In this document: positions 55,241 to 63,903 of the stretch, piece by piece
Position numbering within the stretch: position 1 is the first letter of the stretch
Layout: each line of letters begins with the position of its first letter
DNA from: UTCFX2 sp963788305
Lineage (GTDB): Bacteria > Chloroflexota > Anaerolineae > Anaerolineales > UBA4823
Reading direction: 5' to 3'
Length of the DNA: 64,000 nt
Assembly (NCBI GenBank): GCA_963788305.1
Contig: CAWBGK010000018.1
Location: 186,001-250,000, forward strand
Made by a program: the position numbers and the translations under genes
Notes under the pieces: model-generated
What the model was told of the DNA's origin: nothing
The model's database searches: none
The model's input: the letters and a program-made list of their open reading frames with translations, nothing else

Positions 55241-57217
55241 TTAATGACCTTTGTCGGTGCCTGCTTCGATCTGGTAGGGTACTTCGACGATCACAATCCC
55301 CTGCTGGGAGACGAGCGCCTTGCGCAGCCAGAAAGCCGTGTTCGCATGCAGGGCGCCGCTCATCGGGGTGGTGGTCACAAATTGGGGGACGACGATCGTG
55401 ATCACGTCGCCGCGCTGTTTATGAGTGGCGATAAATTCGATATATTCAAGCAGCGGCTCGACCAACAGGCGGTACGGTGAATCCAGGATCACCAGCCGGC
55501 TCCGGTTTCCCCATCTCTCCCATTTCTTTTTCACCTTCTCAGCATCCTGAGGATCGATTGAGACGTGCACAGCAGTCACGTCATCCGAGATCGACAGCGC
55601 GTAGTTCAGGGCGTTCAGGGTGCCGCGGTGAACGGTCGAGACGAGCAGGATGACCCGCTGGCGGGAGATCCTCTGCGGGCTGCCGAAATCCTCCAACGTC
55701 AGGTGTCGGGCGATGCTCTTGTAATGGCGGTGGATCGAGAAGAAAACCATCACCAGGAGAGGGGTCAGGATGATCACCACCCAGGCGCCGTCTCTGAACT
55801 TGGTTACGGCAAACACGATCATCACGACCGCGGTGCAAACCGCGCCGAAACTGTTGATGATCATCTTGGTCCGCCAACCAGCGTCGTGGGTAACCGTCGA
55901 GCCAGGCTCCTTCAACGATTCGCCGGGTTTCAGATGTCCCGATTTCCACCAGCGCCGGGCCATCCCGGTCTGCGATAACGTAAACGAAAGAAATACGCCG
56001 ATCGCGTAGAGCGGAATCAGCGAGGTAACGCTGGCTTGAAACAGGATGATCAGCAGGCTGGCGATCAGCGCCAGCAAGACGATCCCACGCGAGAAAACCA
56101 GCCGGCTGCCGCGGAAGGTGAGCTGGCGCGGCAGAAATCCGTCCCCGGCGTGCAGGGCGCCCAGCCGTGGAAAATCCGCAAAGGCGGTGTTTGCCGCCAT
56201 CATTAAGATCACCGTCGTGGATGAGATCGTCAGCAAGTAGAGCAGCGAGCGGCCGCCATAAACGGTGCGGGTGATTTGCGAGATGACCGTCTCGACCTCG
56301 GAAGGGACCGCACCGATCTTGCCGCTCAGGAAAGAAATCCCGAGGAAGAGCACACCGAGGATGCTCGACATCCAGATCAGAGTGATCCCGGCGTTGCGGC
56401 TGCGCGGCTCGCGAAAGGCGGTGACCCCGTTCGAGATCGCCTCAACCCCGGTCAAGGCGGTCGTGCCGCTGGCGAAGGCGTGAAGGATCAAGAAAAGTGA
56501 GATCGGCTGCAGCGTGTGAAGCATCTCGATCTCTGGCGGATTCACGACCGTCCCCAGGCTTCCGGTCAGGTAGCGGAACAGCCCGATACCGACGGTAAGA
56601 GACATCATCACGAGAAAGAAGTAGGTCGGGATTGCAAAAGCGGTCCCGGATTCTTTGACACCGCGCAGGTTGACCAGCATCACGAATAAAACCATCCCGA
56701 CAGCGATATAGACGCGGAAGGGATATAAATCCGGGACAGCCGAGACGAGCTGGGCGACGCCTGATGAGATTGAGACTGCGACGGTCAGGATATAATCGGT
56801 CAGCAGTGCAGCCCCGGCAGTTTGAGCGGGGACTTCACCCAGGTTGTCGCGCGCAACGATGTAGGCACCGCCGCCGCCTGGATAGGCGTGGATCGTCTGC
56901 TCGTAAGAGATCGTGACGATCACCAGCAGCGCCACGATCGCGATCGAGATCGGGAACGCGTAGCCGAGCGCGGCCATCCCGGCGCCGGCCAGGATCACCA
57001 GGATTTCCTGGGTGGCATAGGCGGTGGAAGAGAGGGCGTCCGAAGCAAAAACAGCCAGCCCAATCGCCTTCCCGATCGTCTGGTGCGGGGCATCCGCGGT
57101 TGAGAGCGGTCGGCCGATTAGCCAGGTGCGGATCGATTTGGGTGGTTGATAATCGGTCTCGCGGTGAACCACGTTCGGCGTTTCACCGGCGCTTTTTTGG
57201 GAAGGATAAACAGCCAT
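55241..57217 (-). CDS. KimA-like potassium/proton symporter, copy 1
   Basis: The 658-residue APC-superfamily protein has the KimA-type start IGRPLSTADAPHQTIGK and the segment SDALSSTAYATQEIL. Its Asp60 and Tyr67 correspond to the potassium-binding residues Asp36 and Tyr43 of Bacillus KimA. About twelve membrane helices are followed by a cytoplasmic domain of about 180 residues (HYKSIARHLTLEDFGSPQRI, VILLVSTVHRGTLNALNYAL) of the universal-stress-like kind seen in this family. KimA proteins import K+ with protons; in Firmicutes they are inhibited by c-di-AMP. It points away from a regulator gene and is a close paralogue of the gene at 58125-60083. Confidence 0.85.
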   Translation of the reverse strand: MAVYPSQKSAGETPNVVHRETDYQPPKSIRTWLIGRPLSTADAPHQTIGKAIGLAVFASDALSSTAYATQEILVILAGAGMAALGYAFPISIAIVALLVIVTISYEQTIHAYPGGGGAYIVARDNLGEVPAQTAGAALLTDYILTVAVSISSGVAQLVSAVPDLYPFRVYIAVGMVLFVMLVNLRGVKESGTAFAIPTYFFLVMMSLTVGIGLFRYLTGSLGTVVNPPEIEMLHTLQPISLFLILHAFASGTTALTGVEAISNGVTAFREPRSRNAGITLIWMSSILGVLFLGISFLSGKIGAVPSEVETVISQITRTVYGGRSLLYLLTISSTTVILMMAANTAFADFPRLGALHAGDGFLPRQLTFRGSRLVFSRGIVLLALIASLLIILFQASVTSLIPLYAIGVFLSFTLSQTGMARRWWKSGHLKPGESLKEPGSTVTHDAGWRTKMIINSFGAVCTAVVMIVFAVTKFRDGAWVVIILTPLLVMVFFSIHRHYKSIARHLTLEDFGSPQRISRQRVILLVSTVHRGTLNALNYALSISDDVTAVHVSIDPQDAEKVKKKWERWGNRSRLVILDSPYRLLVEPLLEYIEFIATHKQRGDVITIVVPQFVTTTPMSGALHANTAFWLRKALVSQQGIVIVEVPYQIEAGTDKGH

Positions 57218-57242
57218 ACGAAAAGTCTCTCCAAGGAAAATC

Positions 57243-57282
57243 CTCCAGCAGCGATTGGATTCTCAATCGATCCAGGCTGGAG
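57243..57282 (-). promoter_or_regulatory. Leader hairpin of KimA-like copy 1
   Basis: Outer arms CTCCAGC/GCTGGAG (57243-57249, 57276-57282) and inner arms CGATTG/CAATCG (57252-57257, 57264-57269) form a two-part hairpin in the 5' leader, 26 bases before the start codon. It could affect translation. It does not show the conserved core of the c-di-AMP riboswitch. Confidence 0.45.
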
Positions 57283-57390
57283 GCGAACAAGCTGCGATTA
57301 TACTTCTGTGTGTGCAAAAAAGTTGTATAATCCGACCGATAAACACGTATTAATCAGGATACTTCTGTATAAATTTTAGACGGATGGGTT

Positions 57391-58128
57391 ATGCAAGCGA
57401 TTGTCTTTGCTAGTCAGCTGGATGAGCTCCACCTGCTGGAATTTGCCCTGAAGAGCACCGGGCTGGCCCTTCTCGGCCGGCGCTCGCTCGAGCAGATCGT
57501 TGAGAGTTGGACGGAACAGCCCGCCGATTTCTTGTTAATTGCCCTCGAAGGGAACGTGAGCAAGCAGCTGGGTGCGATTCAGGCGCTGCGCGCGATCGCA
57601 TTCGCCCCTATCGTTATCATCCTGGACCCGCAGCCGGAAGAGACTCTGCTCCAGGTCTACCTTGCCGGTGCGGACCTGGTCCTTACACGCCCGGTGAGCC
57701 TGCGCCTCCTGCCTCATCAAGTACGTCCGCTTCTGCTCCGGAGCAACAGCATGCCGCTGCGCGGGCTGCCGGACCTCGTCCAGCCTTCCATCCGGCTGGA
57801 AGCCCAGACGCGCACGGTGGCAGTCGGCGGCCATCCGCCGGTTCACCTGACCCAGCTCGAGTTCCGCCTGATGTACTCATTGATGATCCACAGCGGTCAG
57901 ATCCTGTCCGCAGAGGAGATCGTCTCGTTGGTTTGGGGGTACAGTGGGGATGAGAACCGCGAGCTGGTGCGCGGCCTGATCCAGCGCTTGCGTGCAAAGG
58001 TGGAACCCGATCCGCAGAATCCGCGATTCATCCTGACCGAGCCCGGTGTGGGCTACCGGTTCGAAGTCTCAAGAATTGTAAGGCTGAAGTTGGTCCTGGG
58101 GGAACCGCCCGAAAGGGCAGCCGCTTAA
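57391..58128 (+). CDS. OmpR-type regulator with degenerate receiver domain
   Basis: The C-terminal half (about 130-235) is a winged-helix DNA-binding domain of OmpR/PhoB type: VHLTQLEFRLMYSLMIHSGQ, LVWGYSGDENRELVRGLIQR, then LRAKVEPDP and EPGVGYRF. The N-terminal 120 residues have the length and pattern of a receiver domain, but the phospho-acceptor Asp is missing (DFLLIALEGN has Ala at that place). The usual Lys-Pro is Arg-Pro (LTRPVS). It is therefore probably regulated without phosphorylation. There is no kinase gene nearby. It lies between two KimA-like genes and overlaps the end of the second by four bases, tail to tail, so control of K+ uptake is a reasonable guess. Confidence 0.82.
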   Translation: MQAIVFASQLDELHLLEFALKSTGLALLGRRSLEQIVESWTEQPADFLLIALEGNVSKQLGAIQALRAIAFAPIVIILDPQPEETLLQVYLAGADLVLTRPVSLRLLPHQVRPLLLRSNSMPLRGLPDLVQPSIRLEAQTRTVAVGGHPPVHLTQLEFRLMYSLMIHSGQILSAEEIVSLVWGYSGDENRELVRGLIQRLRAKVEPDPQNPRFILTEPGVGYRFEVSRIVRLKLVLGEPPERAAA

Positions 58129-60083
58129 TCCACCTTATAAGGCACTTCGGATACCACGATGCCTGGGTGGTTCAACAGCGCCCGCCGCAGCCATTCTGCT
58201 GTGTTCGCATGCAGCACGCCTTTAAGCGGAGTGTCGGTGATGAATTGGGGGACAACGACGGTGATCACCTCGCCAGGCTGGCTTTGTTCGGCCACTTCCT
58301 CGATGTATTCAAGCAGCGGCTCGACCAGCAGCCGGTATTGGGAATCGAGGATCACAAGCCGGGTCCTGCCGCCCCAGAGCTCCCATTTGGCGCGCACTTT
58401 GGCCGCCTCCGCCGGGTCGATCAAGACATGAACGGCGGTCACATCGTCAGAAATCGAGCGGGCGTAAGCCAGCGCATGGATTGTGCCACGGTGGACGCTG
58501 GAGACCAGCAGGATGACCCGGTGGCGGATGATCGCGCGCGGGCTGCCGAAATCCTCGAGCGTCAGTCGTTTTGCCAGCCGGCTGTAATGCCTGTGGATCG
58601 ATAGAAATATGAATACCAGCGCCGGGATGATCACAAGCACGATCCAGGCCCCGTCTCTGAACTTCGTCATCGCAAATACCAGCGTAACCACGGTCGTGCA
58701 TACGGCTCCAAACCCGTTGATCATCATTTTCAGGGCCCAGCGCGGATCATGCGACACAATCGAACCCATTTCCTGTTTTGATTTGCCCGGTTTGAGCTGG
58801 CCGGATTTCCACCAGCGCCTTGCCATCCCGGCTTGTGATAGGGTGAAGGAGAGAAACACACCGATCGCATAGAGCGGGATCAGTAAAGTCACGCTGGCTT
58901 GAAACAGGATGATAAGCAGGCTGGCGATCACCGCCAGAGATGTGATCCCCCACGAATAAACCAGGCGGCTGCCGCGAAAAGTGAGCTGGCGAGGTAGAAA
59001 ACCGTCTTTTGCGACCATCGCTCCCAGCCGGGGAAAGTCCGCAAAAGCCGTGTTGGCCGCCATCATCAAGATCACGGTGGTTGATGAGATTAACATCAGG
59101 TAAAGCAGGTTGCGCCCGCCGTATACCGTCCGGGCGATCTGAGAGATCACCGTCTCATACTCTGAGGGGACAGCCGCGACCTTCCCGCTCAAGAACGAAA
59201 TCCCCAGGAAGAGCACACCCAGGATGCACGCCATCCAGATCAGCGTGATCCCGGCGTTTCGGCTGCGCGGCTCGCGAAAGGCGGTGATCCCGTTCGAGAT
59301 TGCCTCGACGCCGGTTAGCGCGGTCGTCCCGCTTGAGAAGGCATGCAGGATCAGGAAAAGCGTCAGCGGCTGGAGGGTGTGCAGCATCTCGATCTCAGGT
59401 GGATCTACCACGGTACCCAGGCTGCCGGTAAAGTAGCGGAAAAGCCCGAATCCGACTGTGACGAACATCATCACGACAAAGAAGTAGGTCGGGATTGCAA
59501 AGGTGGTCCCTGATTCCTTGACCCCTCGCAGGTTGATGAACATCACAAACAGCACCATCGCAACCGCGATCACAACCCTGAAATCGTACAAAACTGGTAT
59601 GGCTGAAGTGAGCTGGGCGACGCCGGAAGAGATCGAGACGGCTACCGTCAGGATGTAATCCGTCAGCAGCGCTGCTGCGGCAACCTGCGCCGGTGTCAGG
59701 CCCAGGTTATCGCGGGAGACGATATATGACCCGCCGCCGTCCGGGTAAGCGTGGATCGTCTGCTCGTACGAGATCGCGACGATTGCGAGCAGGACGACGA
59801 TCGCAATTGAAATCGGGAATGCAAGGCCTAGAGCGGCGATCCCCGCGCCTGCCAGGATCACCAGGATTTCCTGGGTGGCGTAGGCTGTCGAAGAGAGGGC
59901 GTCGGAAGCAAATACCGCCAGTCCGATCACTTTCCCGATCGTCTGGTGCGGAGCGTCGGCGGTTGAAAGCGGACGCCCGATCAGCCGGGACCGCCAGGAT
60001 CTGGGCGGCTGATACTCGGAGCCGCGATAAAGAATGCCTGATTTCAGCGAATAGCTGTTGTCCTTTTTGGGATCCTTCACCAT
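58125..60083 (-). CDS. KimA-like potassium/proton symporter, copy 2
   Basis: This 652-residue paralogue of the gene at 55241-57217 is very similar along its whole length, including SDALSSTAYATQEIL (Asp61, Tyr68), GVAQLTSAIPVLYDF in place of GVAQLVSAVPDLYPF, and the same C-terminal domain (VILLVSSVHRGTIHALAYA). The YPDGGGSYIVSRDN loop differs from YPGGGGAYIVARDN. Divergence in loops with conserved helices suggests a duplication kept for different affinity or regulation. Its stop overlaps the stop of the convergent regulator. Confidence 0.85.
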   Translation of the reverse strand: MVKDPKKDNSYSLKSGILYRGSEYQPPRSWRSRLIGRPLSTADAPHQTIGKVIGLAVFASDALSSTAYATQEILVILAGAGIAALGLAFPISIAIVVLLAIVAISYEQTIHAYPDGGGSYIVSRDNLGLTPAQVAAAALLTDYILTVAVSISSGVAQLTSAIPVLYDFRVVIAVAMVLFVMFINLRGVKESGTTFAIPTYFFVVMMFVTVGFGLFRYFTGSLGTVVDPPEIEMLHTLQPLTLFLILHAFSSGTTALTGVEAISNGITAFREPRSRNAGITLIWMACILGVLFLGISFLSGKVAAVPSEYETVISQIARTVYGGRNLLYLMLISSTTVILMMAANTAFADFPRLGAMVAKDGFLPRQLTFRGSRLVYSWGITSLAVIASLLIILFQASVTLLIPLYAIGVFLSFTLSQAGMARRWWKSGQLKPGKSKQEMGSIVSHDPRWALKMMINGFGAVCTTVVTLVFAMTKFRDGAWIVLVIIPALVFIFLSIHRHYSRLAKRLTLEDFGSPRAIIRHRVILLVSSVHRGTIHALAYARSISDDVTAVHVLIDPAEAAKVRAKWELWGGRTRLVILDSQYRLLVEPLLEYIEEVAEQSQPGEVITVVVPQFITDTPLKGVLHANTAEWLRRALLNHPGIVVSEVPYKVD

Positions 60084-60153
60084 AGGAAATTATATCAAGA
60101 ACTATTAATACGGGATGAAGGACTCGCCACGACGGGTAACCCGTTCAATCCCA

Positions 60154-61050
60154 TCAGATCGGCTCCAGCTGCTCCTGAACCGCAGCCTCATATGCCTGCA
60201 TCAGCAGGATTGAGATTGGGCCTGGAGCTCTGGTTCCGATTGATTTCTGGTCGACCTGCCGGACGGGCAGCACTCCGCGGCTGGAGCTGGTGATGAATGC
60301 CTCCTCAAGCAGGGAGACTTCATCCAACCGGATTGGGCTCAGAGTGAAGGAAAGTCTAAGCCTGGTGAGGCAGTCGAGCGTGATCGCCCGGGTCACGCCG
60401 GAGAGGACTTTTTCGCCGGCGGTGCGGATCTGGCCGAGCCTCACCCCGAAGAAATTGCTGCTCAAGCCTTCGGTTATGGTCCCGTCCGGGCTGACCATCA
60501 GCGCTTCGTTTACTTCATCAGGGAGCGATTGGCGCACAACGCGGGAGCGGTCGATGAAGCGGGTCAATTTGGCCTCTGGAAGCCATCTTTCCATCGGACA
60601 GGTTATCACCTTCACCCCGGCCTGATATGCCTCAGGCGGCGGAATAATCAACCTTTCGACGGCAATATAAGCCTCGCCAGGAGTCTTTTCCAGGTCGAGC
60701 GTCAGCCGGAGGCGTAAATCGAGCTTCGAAGCAGAAACATCCAGCTCCTGATAGCGGCGGATCGCCTGGCGCAGGGCGGAACGCAGGCCGTCTTTAGCGA
60801 TGGGCAGCGGTTTGCCTGCCAGGGCTGCAGTCTGTTCGATGCGGCGCAGGTGGTCGGCCAGACGAAGTGCTTTGCTGGTTTGATAAGTGCGCAGCGTGGT
60901 GTATGCCCCGCCTGGAATCCAGGCTGTGCTCTTGTCCAGGTTGTCGACCTCGATGGGAAGGGAAAAAGGAATCAAAGCCGGGTGGGGAACCAACCCGCTG
61001 AATTTCCATGCCATCAGCGGCAGCAGGTGCGATGGGTCAGAATCGTTCAT
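60154..61050 (-). CDS. Class IV aminotransferase (BCAT/aminodeoxychorismate lyase-like)
   Basis: Fold-type IV PLP enzymes use a Lys placed here in PEAKLTRFIDRSR. The cofactor-binding TITEGLSSNFFGV and the phosphate-binding SGVTRAITLDCL are clear. Length (298) fits the family. Other landmarks are GGAYTTLRTYQTSKALRLADH, near the N-terminus, and EEAFITSSSRGVLPV. The choice between branched-chain aminotransferase, D-amino-acid transaminase and aminodeoxychorismate lyase cannot be settled by eye. The second arginine-type specificity residues differ from IlvE. It overlaps the upstream cation transporter by ATGA. Confidence 0.86.
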   Translation of the reverse strand: MNDSDPSHLLPLMAWKFSGLVPHPALIPFSLPIEVDNLDKSTAWIPGGAYTTLRTYQTSKALRLADHLRRIEQTAALAGKPLPIAKDGLRSALRQAIRRYQELDVSASKLDLRLRLTLDLEKTPGEAYIAVERLIIPPPEAYQAGVKVITCPMERWLPEAKLTRFIDRSRVVRQSLPDEVNEALMVSPDGTITEGLSSNFFGVRLGQIRTAGEKVLSGVTRAITLDCLTRLRLSFTLSPIRLDEVSLLEEAFITSSSRGVLPVRQVDQKSIGTRAPGPISILLMQAYEAAVQEQLEPI

Positions 61051-62084
61051 GAGCTTGTAAAAAACTCACCCGGCGTTTGTTGGGCGGAATTCAGCGGTGC
61101 GCACACAGCAGGGCTCGAAACGGGATGATAATGGACGTAAACCTGACGGATCAGCTCAAATTGCTCATAGAGCAGGGTCTCGACCTGGGTCGCGATGCAG
61201 TCTCCGGCGGCGACGGACAGACCGCCATCCACTCCGATCGTGATATTGACGACCAGGTACGGACCAAAGCGGTGTGCGTGGACTTCTTCGACAGTTATAA
61301 TGTCTGGCTCGCCCGATAGCAGACCCGCAATCTGTTCATAGAGATCATGGCTGGGCACGGCGTCCATTAATTCGGAAGAAGATTGCCGCAGGATCTCCGC
61401 TCCGGTCTTCAGGATGAGCAGCGCCACCAGCGCGCCGACCAGCGGATCGACCCAAGGCAGCCCCTGGCGTCCCAGGAAGATGCCTACCGCCGCCGCGGAT
61501 GCAGATAAGACGTCGTTGCGGTGATCGTAAGCCAGGGCGACGACCGCCGGATTACCGGTCTGGCTGCCGAGCCGGCGGGTGTATCGAAGCAGGATCAGCT
61601 TGACGACGATCGTAAACAACGCTACCCACAAAGCCGCAGCTTCGGCCCCGCTGGATTCGGCGGTTCCGCTGATCAGCTCAAACACGTTGTTCACCGAGTT
61701 CCAGAATACCGCAACGCCGGTCGTCACAATGAAGGCGCCGACGATCAGCGAAGCAATGCTTTCCAGCTGGCTATGTCCGTAGGGGTGTTCTTCGTCGGCC
61801 GGTTTGTGAGAAAGCCGCATGAAGACCAGCACGACCAGGTAGTAGGCAACATCTGAAGTAGAATTGATCCCTTCGGCAAGCAGAGCCGGGCTATGGCCGA
61901 CGATGCCGATGAAAGTCTTCAGGGCTGCGAGCACGACGTTGACAGCCAGACCGACACCTACAGCCTGCTGGCTTTTTCGGCGGCGCACCGCTGAAGAAAT
62001 CCGGTGGCTTTCAATTTTCTCCAGGTCGACCAGGGGATTACCGGGCTTTAGCTCCTGCTCCGGTTCCGGATTGTTGGGGATCAT
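61047..62084 (-). CDS. Cation diffusion facilitator family transporter
   Basis: CDF proteins export divalent metals such as Zn2+, Fe2+ or Mn2+ by proton exchange. The 345-residue protein has about six membrane helices, a transport-site motif region SPALLAEGINSTSDVAYY and its partner AYDHRNDVLSASAAAVG. The C-terminal cytoplasmic domain includes VEEVHAHRFGPYLVVNITIGV. In the first site the common His/Asp pair is Asn/Asp (GINSTSD), which may alter metal choice. The N-terminus is long and charged. The stop overlaps the start of the aminotransferase gene. Confidence 0.9.
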   Translation of the reverse strand: MIPNNPEPEQELKPGNPLVDLEKIESHRISSAVRRRKSQQAVGVGLAVNVVLAALKTFIGIVGHSPALLAEGINSTSDVAYYLVVLVFMRLSHKPADEEHPYGHSQLESIASLIVGAFIVTTGVAVFWNSVNNVFELISGTAESSGAEAAALWVALFTIVVKLILLRYTRRLGSQTGNPAVVALAYDHRNDVLSASAAAVGIFLGRQGLPWVDPLVGALVALLILKTGAEILRQSSSELMDAVPSHDLYEQIAGLLSGEPDIITVEEVHAHRFGPYLVVNITIGVDGGLSVAAGDCIATQVETLLYEQFELIRQVYVHYHPVSSPAVCAPLNSAQQTPGEFFTSS

Positions 62085-62147
62085 CTCTTAAAAACCTTGA
62101 ACGGCTATTATACTCGTGTTGGCGTTTTCAAGGTCGATCAGAGGCGT

Positions 62148-62190
62148 AAAAAAAGGCAGGTAGGGCATCGTCGATTTCCCACCTGCCTTA
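62148..62190 (-). terminator. Terminator of the pseudokinase gene
   Basis: The arms AAGGCAGGT (62153-62161) and ACCTGCCTT (62181-62189) pair, extended by GGG/CCC with a small bulge. On the minus strand the stem is followed by seven T residues. It lies 24 bases after the stop of the pseudokinase gene. Confidence 0.85.
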
Positions 62191-62213
62191 CTTTTCAGGT
62201 GTTCTGATGTACC

Positions 62214-63815
62214 TTATGGGACGCTGATCGTGATATCCTGATCGACCGTCGCGTACTTCTCCGCAACGCAGTCGGATGCAGTCATATCCAAACAGAACTG
62301 GAAGGCGTGTTCGCCGACGGGGATATTCAGGTACCAGATGTACTTGCCCGGTGGGATCGGAGAAGTGCCCATCAAAGTCCAGTTCCGAAAGGCATAGATC
62401 GGGTCAGCCAGGTTGTTGCGGATGGTCACTTTATACGCCGTGCGAGCGGGAGTTGGGGTATCCGGCGGCGGTATGGTCGGCACAATCGGAGGGACATTTG
62501 TGAACGTGGGCGGCGGAGGTAGAGGCGGTGGCTCGGTTGGAAGCAGCGGCTGGGTAGGTGCTGGGGTCACCGGGGTCGCAGTCAGGGTGCTTGTGAAGGT
62601 CGCCGTTAACGTTGGGGTTGAGGTTGCCAGGTAAGCGTCCATAAAAGTCGAATACGCCCAGCCTCCCACTGCGATGCAGATCACAGCCGCCACCGCTACG
62701 ATCGCCAGGACCGGGATCAGCCAGGCGGGGCGGCGACGTTTCGGCTCAGCCAGGCTGCTGGTGGGCGGTGGATATGTCGTTTGCTGAGGCCATCCACCGC
62801 TGCCGGGGACGACTTGAGTCCCGGGGATCGGGGCGTTTTGCGGATAAGGCATTGCTGCAGTTGGCGGGATGACAACCGCTGCGGCTGCTGCAGCCTGGTT
62901 CAGAACCTGGGTCCCGGGCACAGATTTTCTGCCGCCGATCCTGTCAGGCACGTTCCCAGGGCTTGTCCCGAGCACGGCGCAGGCGATCTCCAGCATCTCC
63001 TGCGCGTTCTGGTAGCGCTGTTTGGGGTCTTTTGCCAGGGCGGTCTGGATCGCTCCTGAAAGGCCAGATGGCAGGTTGGAGTTGAAGCTGGCTGCATCCG
63101 GAGGCGCCTGGTTGATGTGTGCATCGCCGAGCGCCTGCGCAGCCGCCGTATCGTACTCCTGAGATCCGCTCGGGACCCTCAGGAAAGGATGTACTCCGGT
63201 CAGGAATTCGAAAGTGAGGATCCCGAGAGCATAGATATCCGTTGCGGGATAAACCCGCTCGCCGCGCAGCTGTTCGGGCGCCTGGCAGAGCGGCAGGTCG
63301 AAGACGCCGGTTCGCGACATCGGCTTATCGATCTGGCGTGCAAAACCGTAGTTCGCCAGCATGATCGATCCATCGCGCGTCGCCTGGATGTGCGCAGGGC
63401 TGACCGTGCTGTGCACGAATCCATAGCTGTGGACAACCTCCAGCGCAGCTGCCAGGGCTTTGAGATAGATCAGGGCATCTTCCGGGAGCATCGGTTTTCC
63501 GGCTCTCTGCCGCAGGATCTGCGCCAGGGATGGCCCTTCGATAAACCGCTCGATCATAAAGCTGATCCCCTGGTCATCGTACACGCCGTAAAATGGGATG
63601 ATGCCTGGATGGACCGCCGATTGGAGGGTCAGGTTGTCTTGTTGGAAGCACAGCACGGATGGGTCGCGTTTGAGCGGATCCTCAAAAACTTTAATGGAAA
63701 GACTGAGGTTTCGCTTGAGATCGAGACCGCGATAGCGTGAATAAAACTCTCCGTGCTGGATGACTTCGTCGACACGGAACCGGCTGAGGAAGATCTTTCC
63801 GCTGATTGGCTCCAT
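62214..63815 (-). CDS. Membrane Ser/Thr pseudokinase
   Basis: Residues 10-285 have the PknB-like kinase fold with Lys42 in SIKVF, the APE-type QAPEQL (179-184) and the ATDIYALGILTFEFLTG helix. The catalytic parts are lost: HRDxKPxN reads HSTVSPAH (135-142) and DFG reads NYG (155-157). The glycine loop is also changed (IQHGEFYSRY). The protein should therefore not phosphorylate in the normal way. A Pro/Gln-rich linker, a membrane helix at 364-388 and a Pro/Thr stretch follow. A small outer beta domain with two Cys (FQFCLDMTASDCV) ends the protein. 533 residues. It may bind ATP or serve as a signalling scaffold. Confidence 0.88.
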   Translation of the reverse strand: MEPISGKIFLSRFRVDEVIQHGEFYSRYRGLDLKRNLSLSIKVFEDPLKRDPSVLCFQQDNLTLQSAVHPGIIPFYGVYDDQGISFMIERFIEGPSLAQILRQRAGKPMLPEDALIYLKALAAALEVVHSYGFVHSTVSPAHIQATRDGSIMLANYGFARQIDKPMSRTGVFDLPLCQAPEQLRGERVYPATDIYALGILTFEFLTGVHPFLRVPSGSQEYDTAAAQALGDAHINQAPPDAASFNSNLPSGLSGAIQTALAKDPKQRYQNAQEMLEIACAVLGTSPGNVPDRIGGRKSVPGTQVLNQAAAAAAVVIPPTAAMPYPQNAPIPGTQVVPGSGGWPQQTTYPPPTSSLAEPKRRRPAWLIPVLAIVAVAAVICIAVGGWAYSTFMDAYLATSTPTLTATFTSTLTATPVTPAPTQPLLPTEPPPLPPPPTFTNVPPIVPTIPPPDTPTPARTAYKVTIRNNLADPIYAFRNWTLMGTSPIPPGKYIWYLNIPVGEHAFQFCLDMTASDCVAEKYATVDQDITISVP

Positions 63816-63903
63816 TTCCCTGTCTCCTGTGATGCAAATTATCCGGGATGTTCCATTTTACCGCATCAGGCGGATTTCGTGATTTGCAGGTTTCAATTAC
63901 CCC

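Noticed and set aside
57218..57390. c-di-AMP (ydaO) riboswitch upstream of the KimA-like gene
   Set aside because: KimA genes in Bacillus have one, but only a simple nested hairpin is visible here and the conserved riboswitch core is not recognised.
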